A DNA stretch of 64,000 nt, from positions 1,798,001 to 1,862,000 of the forward strand of contig NC_070568.1 of NCBI RefSeq assembly GCF_026914185.1, given 5' to 3'. Source of the stretch: Puccinia triticina (taxonomy: Eukaryota > Basidiomycota > Pucciniomycetes > Pucciniales > Pucciniaceae). The position numbers were made by a program, and so were the translations under genes. Below are positions 35,336-46,990 of the stretch, one piece after another (the first letter of the stretch is position 1; each line of letters starts with the position of its first letter). Under the pieces are notes generated by a model. It ran no database searches, was not told the DNA's origin, and was given only the letters and a program-made list of their open reading frames with translations.

Positions 35336-37350
35336 ATGTGTCTCGAAAACTTACCGCGTCTCCCGCGCTTAGAGGATAAACTGCAGTTTTTTGATAAGGT
35401 CTTGCATGCTTATTGGCTCGACCCGAAGCAGTTCTTACAGGCTTATCTTACGCACGACGATCCGAAAATTAAGTCCAATCGTCGGTTGTGGGGAGCACCA
35501 ATCGGATGGCCGACAACAACAGCCATTTTGATCGCAATCAAGCAACTTGTTCGCCATACTGCTGAAGGAAGAGCTTGTTGGAATCAATACATACTATCCG
35601 AGGCGCGTCCTTCTTATCTTGTTGTCTTGGCTGTGTTTTCTTTGGGTGGCAAGGTTCTGATGCATTCTATCTTATTGTTTGAGCAGGCACAAGCAATCCT
35701 CACCGCTATGAAGGTGGAGCACGCGGACAATTCCCAGGTGGGAATTATCATAATGCTAGAAAAATCACACCGGATTTTTTCTCGGACGAATCAAAGGCCA
35801 CCCAAACAGAAAAACTTGTCACGGCGGACATGCCGTTCCTCTATAAACTAATCTTGCACAAAGTGCAAAGGGACCAACTAGAACTATCTCCAGCGCTCAA
35901 AACCAGAGGTCCTACACGAAGCGATTCAAGAGAAAATCAAACAAATCAGTCCGACTCAGAATCAGACAAAGAGTTAGAATCTGATACTGACACCGCGCCA
36001 GCAGAAACACAGAGAGAAACCCCTCTAGCCAAGAAAACCACCCTCGAAGAGATTGAAGACTGCGAGGAACCCTTTGACCGCGCTAATCGACCCCACGTCA
36101 TCGCCTCGACTGTTTGTTTGATGGTTTCTTTTGCGGCGAACAGAAGGGACAACGCCCTCCAGATACAGAATTCAGTTGTTTTGCTTGCCTGTGGCGTCAC
36201 TGAAAGGGTCAGCGCTTACCTGAATTACATTGGGCTAGCATCTTCTCGCCGAACGGCTCACCGCGCAATCAGTTCTCTCGGCAGACTTGCGGAAAGGAAG
36301 GTTGCCAGGCAAATGGCCAGCCAGAAATCACCAATGGCCCCAATCATATGCCTGGACAATCTAGACTTCGAAGAGTCAGTCCACGAAAAATTAATTGAAA
36401 AGACAACACAGATGTTCCATGGCACCTGGGGCTACCTCCACGTCCCCAATAAACAACTGATCAACGAGTTTGACCCAGACAACTTCTCTCTCAAGCGTTA
36501 CCAGACAGCCATCGAGGATTCAGCAGATATGAAAGTCCAACCCGCCTGGTTTCTTCCAGACAACGATGCCAGCTTACATTTTCGCGAGGTACTCAAGAGT
36601 CAGATCACCAAAGTTTTACTGGGCTGTATTGCGACTCCATCAGATAAGAAGCAAAAATTACGCACAGTCCCGCCTCCGATTGATCCCATTGCCGTCAAGA
36701 AACCGGATATTTCCTTGTTCAAACTGATGATTGCCTCGGATAATTCCACCGAGGGAGTCGGCGAGGTCCTGGAAGGATTCCTGCGTCAAATTAACTTGAC
36801 CTCGGAGGAGTTTTACTCTTGACTCCAAGTACTCGAGGGTGATCTAGCAACTTGCATGAATCTGGAAAGCCTCAGAGCCCAGCGAAAACCCAGCGCTCAT
36901 GTTCAAGACAACCTCTCTGGTTTCTTCTCACTTCTTGGAGCCTCACATGTGCTCTGGAATTTCGCTCAAGCGATCTTTCTCCTCCATTTTGGTAACCCAT
37001 CGGACTCGCAAGACTTGGGCGCATGGCATACACTATCATCGCTGGGAATACCCTCTGAGCGACCAACAACAAAAAAGGATTTTACTTTAATGCTTACACA
37101 CATGACCAAATGTCATGAAGCAACAATTGTGTATTGTCTCTTGTGGGTATCTGATTGAACAGCTTCTATTATTTTCTTGTTACTGACTTCTGATTTCTTT
37201 GTGCCAGGACGGTGATGAAGCTCCCTAAAGCCTTGATACCGGAGGAGAAGGTCAAGATGCCTTCGGAACGGATCAATGAACTCGTGGATCTGTGCTATGA
37301 TCATTTTTTTTTGCCTTCGGCTTTGAAGGCTGCTTCATCAACACCAGAAT
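35336..37350 (+). pseudogene. DUF6589-like protein gene, frameshifted
   Basis: The frame opens with ATG 35336 and shifts at about 35735, where the next frame carries the continuation (NARKITPDFFSDESKATQTE) that leads into the frame at 35830. TGA at 36820-36822 interrupts it and the same frame continues to 37147. A GT...AG intron of about 65 bp then leads to a last exon with MPSERINELVDLCYDHFF. Features I associate with DUF6589 proteins of basidiomycetes are the LEGDLATCMNLESLR block, SHVLWNFAQAIFLLHFG and TTKKDFTLMLTHM. The role is unknown; such proteins are widespread and repeat-associated in fungi. The family assignment is from memory of the pattern. Confidence 0.6.
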
Positions 37351-37653
37351 GATAGGTTTCTTGTAGGCGGGAAAGAGGCGGTAGTATACTTCCCCGATCC
37401 TGGTCTTGCCGAAACCGGTCCCAGCAAGTGTGAAGGTGTGTTTGCGACGAACCAGGCTGATCACAGTCTCCATCTGGATTGGCTTCAGTGGTTCGGAGTA
37501 GAATTTTGCTGCCATGAGAGTAACATGATTGGCGAGCTCCTCATCGGACATCTGGTCAAATTCTTCGCGTAAGTTCAGTTTAGAAGTGGTGTTTTCTTCT
37601 TGTGAAAGGTTGAGAGAGGCGAGATTGCTATCATCCTCGTTGGTGGGTTCCAT
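37336..37653 (-). pseudogene. RecQ-like helicase N-terminal fragment
   Basis: About 105 residues correspond to the front of the helicase at 2458-4862: LKPIQMETVISL (Q-motif region), RRKHTFTLAGTGFGKTRIGE (Walker A) and YKKPIILVL. Homology stops at about 37336, where the sequence becomes the last exon of the DUF6589-like gene read backwards. The rest of the helicase is missing, so a deletion joined two convergent genes. Confidence 0.8.
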
Positions 37654-38075
37654 GGCTGGTCGAAGTAGTTGTCCAAAGTTGATGATGTTCTTCAAGGTTA
37701 CATTATTCTTCCTTGTTGATGAAAGTGTTTCTTTTTTTCAATCTCATTGTGTTTTTTCTCCGTTTTGTATATATCATTGATCATGTACGCCTGATCAGGC
37801 TTAGTAGCTCCAATCATCTCCCAACGCGGGTGGGTCCGCGCACTATGCAGTTACTAAATTAATTTGGAATGAAATGGAGTGATGTGCTCGACATCACTAT
37901 TATTTTGTTTTTTATTCTGATTTTTGAAGTAGATGAGCTAGATAAATAGGATGTAAAATACATGATAATTTTGTTGAGAAGGATGCCATTCAGTAAAAAT
38001 GGGTCTGGTAAGAAGAGGTTGAGAATTGACGGAGTAGTGAGGAATATAACGTTGAGCGTGGTCAATTATCCGGAT
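37654..38075. other. Right-hand interior of the TIR element
   Basis: AT-rich sequence upstream of the helicase fragment and before the right terminal inverted repeat. No gene is seen. It would have held the helicase promoter. Confidence 0.45.
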
Positions 38076-38161
38076 CTCTCATGCGAGAATTCCTGATAAG
38101 CCATAAGTCCCTCTGGCAAAGCCTCAGGCGAGGAGGGACTTAGTTAAGTTCGGCGTTCGAT

Positions 38162-38914
38162 CATCAGCAACCTCGACAAGTCGTGGACGTCGAAATTCTG
38201 GAAGTCACTGATGTCCAGAATAAACATCAACTTCCACATGACCTCATCATTCCACCCACAGGCAGACGGACAAAGTGAATGAACTAACAAAACAGTAGGC
38301 CAAATCCTACGTTTGACTACAATCAAGAAGCACAGCAAATGGTTGGAAGCCATCCCCGCGGTGGAATTCGCGATAAACAGCGCAACAAACGGCGCGACGG
38401 GGGTCAGCCCTTTCAACCTCGTCTTTGGCTGACAACCTTGCCTTTTCCCATCCGCACCACCTGCAGACAACCCAATTCCAGCGCTAGAAAACTGGCTGAA
38501 AATTCGTGAAAGCAGTTGGGCAGACGCGCGGGATGCTCTGTGGATAAGTCAAATCAGACAAGCGACACAACACAATAAACGACACAAAGACCGCGCCCCA
38601 CTCGCCGAGGGGAGTAAAGCAATGCTAAACTCAGCAGACTGGCGAGATCAACACCAATCAGGGACCAACAAACTGAAACCACGCTTCGAAGGACCGTATT
38701 GGATAGTCAAAGTATCCAATCATGGCCAAAGCGTCAAGCTCGAACTCCCACCAGGGGACCGGCGACAGCCGGTCTTCTATGTCTCAAAGGTGAAGGAATT
38801 TGTGGAAGACCCGGTATCTCGACAAACGCTCCCTGTGGCCCCAGCTGATCCACCACCTACACCGACCCCACCAGCAATAGCCACACATCCCCCTCTTCTT
38901 ATAGGAGGAGAGGA
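38162..38914 (+). pseudogene. Gypsy Pol, C-terminal part: integrase core end and tail
   Basis: The frame continues the integrase core (FHPQADGQSE with the catalytic Glu) and is then stopped by TGA at 38280-38282 and again at 38430-38432. Both sit where the family has Arg, consistent with CGA-to-TGA changes. The tail includes LKPRFEGPYWIVKVSNHGQS, a GPF/GPY-like C-terminal domain, and a Pro-rich end. It abuts the purine tract and 3' LTR. Confidence 0.82.
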
Positions 38915-39266
38915 TGTGAGCCCGCCCCTCGCGACCTCACCAAAGGAGTCACAAACATGTCACCAAACCGCCTCCGACCAAACTCTTAGACCTCGCCGGC
39001 CCGCGCCCTCCTAGTCCAGCAGGGAAGTACTAACACTTCCCCTGGACTAGGTGAACACCCAACCCTTCTTCCTTATCCCTCGCCATTTCCTATTCTCTCT
39101 TTATTGTACATGGCAGGGAAGTACTAACACTTCCCCTGGACTAGATTGCAATTTATTCCAGAGTTAGGTTCCAGAAGTGTCCCTCCAAGGTTTTGACCTT
39201 GTACCGCGCCCCCCTTGTGCCCTTCAGCTCCATCACGATCAGTGAAGCTCGACTGGAGAGCTTACA
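38915..39266 (+). repeat. 3' LTR of the gypsy element
   Basis: 352 bp, TGTGAGCCCG...GAGCTTACA, preceded by AGGAGGAGAGGA and followed by the GGCTG target duplication. It differs from the 5' LTR (MITE removed) at a small number of positions. Confidence 0.92.
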
Positions 39267-39314
39267 GGCTGAGTTTGTGTATACCTGAAAAAGGTGACTT
39301 GAGGGTTGTGACAG

Positions 39315-39545
39315 CAACGCTGCAACCGATGCGATGCAAGTATTGTGCATCGGGCTGTATCACATTGATTTGCATTGCATATACACTGCATCGGTATTGA
39401 ATTGGCCCACCAATGTGATGCAGGCTTTTTGAAAAGTATGGCCGATGTGATGCACATCTTTTAGGGCTGGTGCATCGGCTTGCCCAATGCGATGCACGTT
39501 TGATTCCAATGCACGGGCCGATACATTGGCTGGTATTGGTCATAC
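39315..39545. promoter_or_regulatory. Left subterminal motif array of the hAT element
   Basis: At least eight copies of GATGCGATGCA or its close variants and inverses (for example CCGATGTGATGCACATC) occur within 230 bp. A matching array lies at about 49650-49850. Subterminal motif arrays are the usual binding sites of hAT transposases. Confidence 0.65.
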
Positions 39546-39564
39546 ATGTCTAAATAGGGTTTAA

Positions 39565-41433
39565 ATGGGTGTAACCCTTTCCATTTCTATCTCCGCTACT
39601 GGGGATATTGGTGTGGATATCAGTCCTCCATCCTCGGCACCCCCACCCCCCAGGCTGCCACTGACAGAAATGACACAATCTTGCACATCGGCCCCTCCAC
39701 GGCCGTCCTGTCCACCATCCCGTCAAAGCAACCAAATCATCACACCAGTCAAGTCTCATGGAAATTACATTTGGCCGGATAATGACAGTCAACGATCACT
39801 AGCAAAACAAACTCAAGATGATACTACCAAATCTGACAAGGATGAAGAGGCCCCAGCCACCCAGTCCAAAACCCCCTCTCAGTCCCACAAACCTCCCAAA
39901 AAATCAGCCCCTTTGCACTCATCATCTCAAGTTGTTTACAAACAAACTAAGCAAAAATAAAAATAAAAAAAAACAGATTGTCGATGTCGACTCCTCCAAG
40001 CCCAATGCCAAAATCTCCATTATGGACATGACCCAGGACTCAGACAACAATAATTCAAAGGTCAAGAAACTCAGCAAAAAAAATTGAGGTGCGGCCACGG
40101 ACGGCTTTGACGATGTGGATGATTACTTTGAGTCTCCAAAACGTGAACATGGAAAAGTAAGTCATCCCACTCTAATTTCTATTGTCATTAGAATACTACG
40201 TTAGAGAAGTTTAATGTCTATGTTTTCTGTTTGTAGCCCGATGGGCCGAAGAACCCCTACACCTGCAAATGGTGCGCAAAGGTCTATAAGAAGGGCGAAA
40301 ATACTCAACACAACTTGAAGCTGCACCAAGACGGAAACTTGAATTGAGCGGCCTGCCCTGCAAGAAAACGCGCGATCTTTTGTGGTGCAAACCTGCCAAT
40401 CACTCCGAAAGAACAAGCGGCCGCCAATAGGGAGAAGAATGCGGATTCCACTGTCATGGCAAAATTCTTAAAAACAACCTCATTCGACAACCGTACCTTG
40501 AACCAGATTGTGGTCATGTGGCTCATCCATTCTTCCCTCCCGTGGATGCAAATCAAAGATTGACTTCTGGGAATTGCATTTGACTATGCTTGCAACGGCA
40601 TCATACTCTACTCTCGTACTTGGGCTGCGGATGAGGCGCATCGGCTGTACTTAAACTTGCAGGCCAAGGTGTTGGCCACCCTTCAGGTAAGCTGACTTAC
40701 TTCTTATTCTTCCTTTTGATGCGTTCTGACCTCCTTTTACATCTTGGATTAGTCTGTACCATCCAAAATGACCCTGATCCACGACGTGTGGACAACCAAA
40801 GGCAACCGGCAAGCGTTCCTTGGGATTGCAGTGACTTATATCGATGAGGATTGGGTCTTCCGGGTATCCCACTTGTCTCTCAAGTATATATCTTGGACAC
40901 ACAAGGGCAAATACCTTGCTTTACCCTTTTCCAATATTGTGATCAAGTCATTGCTTCACCAAAGATAAGTTTTATTTTCTTCTTCTTGATTTCTAAAGGA
41001 TTCTCATTTTGTTTTGTTCTATTTATAATTACATTATAGCCCAAACCACTGACTCCGGCTCAAATAACCAAACCATGACTGCCAAGGTAGATTGCATTGT
41101 TCTGAAGGAAACCAATACCAACATGGACCTCACCGGCTGGTGGAAGTGACACTGACAATGATGTATCTGCAAATTCAGAGGCAGAGGAGACACCATTGAC
41201 AGTCTCATTGGTCTTGAGCAACGTTGATTTTGTAATTCACCAAATCACTTCCTCAGCCGCAAAGCGATCAGAGTTCAGTGTTTGGTCAAAGAAGCTTGAT
41301 TATATTGGCCCCTCTCTCATTGCTGGCCATGGCATTTGTTGGAATGTCAAGTTTCAGAGCAGGGACCGCGCTTACCAGGGCCGAACAATCATCAATCAAT
41401 TGATCAAAAATGAGAAAGACTGTCAAGGGCGCG
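39565..41433 (+). pseudogene. hAT transposase, 5' part with BED finger
   Basis: The first exon is Pro/Ser-rich and ends at 40156, with a frame change near 39955 in an A-run. A GT...AG intron (40157-40236) leads to a BED zinc finger (YTCKWCAKVYKKGENTQHNL..H). The following exon has the hAT pattern SKMTLIHDVWTTKGNRQAF and WVFRVSHLSLKYI, preceded by an intron at 40687-40752. Lesions include TGA at 40345-40347 and 40561-40563, a frameshift near 41145 and an intron donor reading ATAAGT instead of GTAAGT near 40963. The frame ends at the insertion at 41434. Confidence 0.75.
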
Positions 41434-41816
41434 TCTCTAAAGTGGCGACGCCCTGAATGGAAAAGAACAAGATGTGAGTTCCTAAAGAGGAAAACACGCT
41501 CGACTCAACCGTGATATGGGAGGAGAAAGCTGCGCCTCCGTTGGAGGGGCTGGTAGAGCTAAGTCGTACCTGAACCTAAGAAGGTTCACAAAGCTCTAGC
41601 TTACCTAGTAAGGTAGCGAGCGGAAAGAACCGTGAAGAAAGGGAAGTTGGGAACTGCGGAGGTGGAGGCGGAGGCGGAGTCAAGGAGAAGGGAGTATTTG
41701 AAGATATAGAAAGGTTGAGATGTAACTAGATAAAAGCCCCGGTCGTTTTGTATCAAACAAGGATGACGGGCTTGGTAATCTAAACAATAATCTGATGAAC
41801 CTTTTGTGGGGCGGAG

Positions 41817-42147
41817 TGATAAGCTGAACTGAGGCTGAGACCAGCGGGCACGAGGCAGGTTGAGTGAGCGATGGGTGTGGAAGGATAATGTCATTTCACA
41901 TCAGACTAGAGAAGCAGGGACAACAGAGAAAGAAAACAAGAGAAAGAGAAAGAGCTACTATACCTGAGACCAGCGGGCACGAGGCGGGTCGAGTGAGCGA
42001 TGGGTGTGGAAGGATGAGGAGAAGATCCTTCCACGCCCGCTGAGCTCAGGTATACTACATACAAGTAAAATGATATGTGAAACCTGGATGAAATGTGTAA
42101 AGCATAGAAAGATAAAGAAAACACAAAATGATACCAATATCTCAACA
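41817..42147 (-). repeat. 3' LTR of the copia element
   Basis: On the minus strand it runs TGTTGAGATATTGG...GCTTATCA and follows directly on the purine tract. It contains an internal duplication of the CCAGCGGGCACGAGGC segment. Confidence 0.9.
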
Positions 42148-42316
42148 CCCCCCCTTGCTGCACACATGAAAACAGAAGACAAAGAAATATGATGGAATAG
42201 AAACAAAGAAGGAGAGAGAAAGTAGGAAGAAAAGTAAATAAATAAAAGAAGTAGAGGAATTAAGGAAGAGGGAAGCCGGAGTGGGTCACGGGAGAGAGAT
42301 GTGAGATGGGGATTAA

Positions 42317-43118
42317 GGGACGATCCCAAAAAGGGTCCGATGTTGTTCAAGCAGAACACGAGCAAGCGGTTTTGTCAACATGTCGGCAACCATATCTTTT
42401 GTTGACACATGAAGCAATGAGATGTCACCCTCCTGCACGCATTCCCGAATAAAATGGTACCGGGCATGAATGTGCTTTGTACGAGCGTGGTGTTTGGGAT
42501 TTTTCGCAAGCGCTTCAGCCCCTTCGTTGTCGACGTGTAGGGGAATTGCGGTGTCCGGGCAGAGACGGAGCTCTGTCAGAAGATGTCAAAGCCATAGTGC
42601 TTCTTTGCAGGAATCTGATAAGGCCTTGTATTCTGCTTCGGTGCTGGAGAGGGATACCGTTGCTTGCTTTCTGGACTTCCAGGAGATTGCTCCATCTCCA
42701 ATGCGGTACGTGTATGCAGAAGTTGACCTTTGATCGTCTCGATCCTCGGCCCAGTCGGAGTCTGAGTAACCTGAGCATACTAGATTGCCACCTAAACGCA
42801 GTTTAAGGTCTTTGGTGGAGGAGAGATAATTTAGGACCCTTACTGCTGCATACAAATGAGCGGCAGATGGATCGCGTAGGTACTGAGAGAGTCGATTGAC
42901 AGTGAAGGAGACATCCGGTTGGGTGCACTGTGAGATCCAGAGTAGCGCACCGATGAGTTGCGGGTAAGGCCCGGGTGATGAAGGATCATCTGGGCGACGG
43001 TGAGTCAGGTTCTTGAAGTTTATATCGGTTGGGATGGCAACTGACACAGGTTCCAATTCTAGGAACCGATTACATATTTCCGAGATGTAATGTCCTTGAT
43101 TGAGGAAGAGATATTGGG
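42317..43118 (-). pseudogene. Copia Pol, C-terminal part: end of RT and RNase H
   Basis: The frame reads QYLFLNQGHYISEICNRF, then PYPQLIGALLWISQCTQPDV and the RNase H region with GYSDSDWAEDRDDQRSTSAY and VSLSSTEAEYKALS. TGA at 42586-42588 follows ALWL, where the family has Arg; the frame continues with ADMLTKPL to about 42317. It is the continuation of 43939-47000 after the inserted 808 bp. Confidence 0.85.
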
Positions 43119-43124
43119 CCGGTA

Positions 43125-43932
43125 TGGAACTCTGGCCGGTGCTAGGCCGGCAGCAGTTTGGGGAGGGGAAAAAAAAGAAAACTGAGAATAGGATGCGTAT
43201 GCCCTCCGGGTGATTGGCCGTGAGTGAGCGCTGAGAGATTCGTGTAAGCGTGGGGGGGGGAGTTGATTTTACGACGGCTGGAGATGCGCGTCGGCGGGTT
43301 TTGTTTTTGAGAGAAAGCCGGGGATACTGCCGGCGGGGTTGTGATCTAAACCAGTAAGGTGGAGGAGATCGGCGTTTTGCGGGGTAAAGAACTTAAAGAC
43401 TTCAGACTTGCGGGCAGACAATTGCCAAGACTTAAACTTAGAATGTTGATGGATAACTGAGAATTTTATGGTTCAGAGTGAGTCCATGCCGCTCCAAAGC
43501 CGGAGTTCGAACTGAACTCAAACCCTGGAGCTCGTGACATCTAACAGACAGCTCATCACAACCTAGCGCGCACGCGCGCGCTACAACAAACAAAACAGCA
43601 GACACAAAACAAAACAAAAGGAAACAAGACAAAAACCAACCCTCCTCATCCAAACCCTATCCAACGCGCGCAGAATGAAAGAGGAAAATAACAAAACATG
43701 ATGAAAGTGAAATAGAAAGGGAACAAAGACATAAAAACAGAAACAAAAAGAAAGAAGGAAAAGAAAACCTGAAACGTCTTGAGGATGCGCGCCACGCCGC
43801 GCCATTGAATCTTGAGGAAGCCTTGAGGGCCGGAAAATTGAAGTCTTGATGTCTTGAATCCTGACGTCCTCTGGCGCGCGCCATGCGCGGAAAAAAGCTT
43901 GATCCTACGCGTGTACCAGATTGTCCACCACA
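43125..43932 (-). mobile_element. 808-bp TG...CA insertion in copia RT, probable solo LTR
   Basis: On the minus strand it begins TGTGGTGGACAATCTGG and ends CCAGAGTTCCA. CCGGTA flanks it on both sides on the plus strand (43119-43124 and 43933-43938), a 6-bp direct repeat. Removing it with one repeat keeps the copia frame (744 bp between reference codons, divisible by three). It contains CGCG-rich tracts and no supportable gene. Confidence 0.75.
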
Positions 43933-43938
43933 CCGGTA

Positions 43939-46900
43939 TATCCCGGGTGATTTGCAGTGAGAGGAAGTGATTGAGATCTTCATTGGCACCTATTTTGAAT
44001 TGCTTGCCAACTGAGGATATGAGGAAATCTATGAAGGACGGTTCACCGACAATAGCTAGATCATCGACGTGCGTTGTCAGTGCACCAATAAGTTTTCCTT
44101 CCGCTAGTTTGAAGTACAAGGTGGGATTGTATTTTGAGTTTTTAAGACCAAGGTTTAGAAGTGCCTTGTGAAGCTCGCGGTTCCACTGGCGGGGTGATTG
44201 TTTTAATCCGTACAGTGAGTGGTTCACTTCGCAGACCCAGTCAGGATGGTGGGGGTCCTCAAAGCCCGGCGGCTGCTCCATGTAGATCAGTTTATTGAGA
44301 TGACCGTTTAAGAAGGCTGTCTTGAAGTCGACTTGACGGCCTTTCCAACCGCGGCTTGCTAGGAGAGAAAAAATGAGGCGGAGTGTTTCCAAGCGAAGTG
44401 TTGGGGAGAATACTTCGTCGTAGTCTAGGCCCTGGACCTGAGAATAGCCCATAGCCCCCAGGCGGGCTTTGAGTTTTTGGATTGTTTGATCGGGTCGGCG
44501 TTTTACCTTGAAGACCCATTTGGACTTGATTATTCTCCTTTTATCCGGACGAGGTACAAGTTTCCAAGTTTGCATTCTTACTAGAGAGGCAAACTCATCT
44601 TTGGCGGCCTTCAACCAGTGGTGTTTGTTTGGGGATTTCAGGAGTTGACGCCAGGTTTTTGGTGTATCGACGTCCGAGTCTACTGTTGCATTCTTTGACC
44701 ATTGGCTGTACCGATCTGGCGCTCTGCGTTCTCGCGCCGAGCGTCGTCGAGGAGGAGGTGAGGGAGGCTTGGGGGACGGGGCTTTTAGCGGCGACGAGTG
44801 AGTGTCCGAGGGCGATTACTGAGGTTTGGCGGCCGGTGATTGGGGTGGTGAGGGGAGGGGGGGAAGAGTGGTGGAGTGATGAGGGGAGGAAGAGAGTGGA
44901 GGAAGTGAGATAATTGAGATGTCAGGGGTAGAGGGATCAGCATGGGAGGATGGTGAGGGAGAATGGAAAGGGGAACGTCGCGGAGAATCAGTTCCTGAGG
45001 AGATTGCGTCCGGAGTGCGTGGGGCATTTCCCGGCGCGTGAATTGAGGCTGTCAGGCGCCGGTCAAAGCGGGGCTGGAGAGGTACGTTCAGCGGTGGCAG
45101 GTCGGGTGTGGCGACCCTGGGGGGTGGAAGAGAGGACGGTGGCGGAGAGCTTGAAGCCAGGGTAGTGGTTGGTTGATGCTGTTCCTCGTGGTTAGGTAAC
45201 TGCGGTGGGGATGGTGGCTGTGGAGAGGAAGTGGTTTCGAGATGAGGCCAGGTAATTTCTACTGTGATTGATTCGGAAGGGGAGTTCAGTTTTGCTCCGT
45301 AGGGGAATGACGAGTCATTGAATATTACATCGCGAGACTTAACAACCACGCGGTTCTTGAGATCCCACAGTCGGAAGCCGTTACCGTCCAAGAGATAAGA
45401 GAGGAGGATCAATGCCCGCCCCTTCTGATCGAGTTTCTTGCGATTTGCCTCTGGTACCTTGTACCACACGAGGCAGCCAAAGGGGAGAAGTTTCTTGACG
45501 TCCACCTCGTGATCCCCCACTATTGACGAGGGAGCCAGAAAACTGTTAGGGGTGTTGCAGGGGAATGAGTTGTAAGGGAAAATTGCATGTCGGAGAGCAT
45601 CGGCCCAGAATGATTTTGGGAGTTTTGCTTGGAGAAGTGAGCATCTCACCAGATTACTGATTGTCCGGTTTGTTCGTTCTGCCACTCCATTCAGTTCCGG
45701 CGAGTGGGGAGGGCCAGGCTCGTGTTTGATTCCTGCAGAAGATAAGTAGGAGGTAAATTGGTTTGATATGTACTCTCTGCCGTTATTGGTGCGAAGAGCA
45801 AGTATTTTGTGGGCACCGGATTTCTCAAAGAAAGCACAAAAGGTTTTAAAGCATGCGAATGAATCGCTATTTAATTTCATAGGGTAGACTTGGAGAAATT
45901 TAGAACAATCGTCGATAAATGTAATGAAGTATTTATACCCTTTGCGGGACACAACCTCATACAAGCCAACGTCTGAGTGGATCAGCTGGCCCGGGAGAGA
46001 TGACCAAAATGCAGAACAAGATCCGAATGACTTTCACGGCATTTTTGACTGAACGCAGATTGCACATTGTTGCACCTCGATTTCATTCATGATTGAGGGG
46101 CTGATGTGGTGGCGTTTCAGAACAGCTTTGAGAGGTTTTAGTCCAATGTGAGAGAAGCGGTAGTGATACGATAGAAGGGAATTGTCAACAGATGGGGAAG
46201 GTAGAGGTTTAGTGGAGTAGGAGCTCACAGGCTCCGCTGCCAGGTAGTACAGGTTTCCGCGTCGGTAGCCTCGGCCTGAGAGAGATCCGGATATTTGAGT
46301 CAAGTCCGAATGGTAGAGATCGCAGGAGGATTTTGTGAAGACTGCAGTGACCCCAGCATCGCACATTGCAGCGATTGAGAGGAGAGGTTCATGAAGGGAC
46401 GGAACAACTAGGGTTTTAACCTTAACATCGCCGTCGATTGGGAGTTTAGCTGTGCCTTTGTGGGTGGCCTCAACTACCGAGTGGTCGGCGAGGCAAACGG
46501 GAGTGTGGTCCGGTTTTGGGTTCTCGACAGACTCTAAGTCAGGAGTCATCGAAAAAGAACATCCGGAGTTGAGATTGGCATTGCCTCCTGCCCGTGCACC
46601 AGGAGAAGCCAATAGGGCAGCGACTGCATTACCAGCGACGACCTCAAGTTGAGACCCAGAGTAGTCAGACTCCTCATCTTCATCGTATCGGTGTGACGAG
46701 TTACCAAGGGTGGCAGCTGAAGTTCGACCCGCCTTAGCGGCTGGTTTAGTCAAGCGATCGGGACGGTTTTCCTGATCCTTTGCTTCTGACCTGGGTTTCT
46801 GACCTGCTTTATGGTTGGCCAGTATGAGACGAGTGTTCCTGCAGTTGTTCAAGTCGTGGCCATCCACGTTGCAGAAATTGCAGTGGCGAGGGAAAGAGGG

Positions 46901-46990
46901 GGGAGGTCGTCCTCCTCAATTGGATGAGTTGAAGGAGGAGGATTTCTTGGCTTGATGTTTAGCCTTAGTTGAGGAGACTGCGACAGGTTA
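43939..46990 (-). pseudogene. Copia Pol, N-terminal part: zinc knuckle to RT
   Basis: A zinc knuckle CNFCNVDGHDLNNC lies at about 46870, followed by the protease region, the GAG-pre-integrase segment (HYRFSHIGLKPLK...CAICVQSK), the integrase core (HSDVGLYEV, AERTNRT) and reverse transcriptase (WVFKVKRR, VDFKTAFLNG, THVDDLAIV). Stops are TGA 46916-46918, TGA 46034-46036 and TAA 44816-44818, all in one frame. The integrase NNGREY motif has Asn where the catalytic Asp of the family sits. A Pro/Ser-rich linker separates integrase from RT. The enzymes would copy and insert the element. Confidence 0.88.

Larger units (their letters stand above)
28554..38152. mobile_element. 9.6-kb TIR element with DUF6589-like and RecQ-like genes
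   Basis: The ends are imperfect inverted repeats of about 75-80 bp, each starting CGAACTTAACTAAGTCCCTC, with an internal AAGTCCCTC/GAGGGACTT hairpin. The flanks are GCGTTCGAT on both sides (28545-28553 and 38153-38161), a 9-bp target duplication. Inside are a 6.3-kb inverted-repeat unit with a satellite, a broken DUF6589-like gene (plus) and the 5' part of a RecQ-like helicase gene (minus) that meets it tail to tail. A 9-bp duplication fits Mutator-like or related elements, but no MULE transposase is present. The DUF6589 protein is a candidate transposase or accessory factor by inference. Confidence 0.85.
23369..39266 (+). mobile_element. Ty3/gypsy LTR retrotransposon with nested insertions
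   Basis: Both LTRs begin TGTGAGCCC and end GCTTACA. The outer flanks are GGCTG on both sides (23364-23368 and 39267-39271), a 5-bp target duplication. Removing the MITE makes both LTRs 352 bp long. The element encodes pol only: protease, reverse transcriptase, RNase H and integrase, with no gag between the 5' LTR and protease. A purine-rich tract AGGAGGAGAGGA abuts the 3' LTR. Three insertions interrupt it: a PIF-type MITE in the 5' LTR, a family A solo LTR in RNase H and a 9.6-kb TIR element in integrase. Net length without insertions is about 4.1 kb. Confidence 0.9.

Noticed and set aside
43480..43560. tRNA-like B-box (GTTCGAACTCC on the minus strand)
   Set aside because: No A-box or cloverleaf could be formed around it; it is inside the 808-bp insertion.
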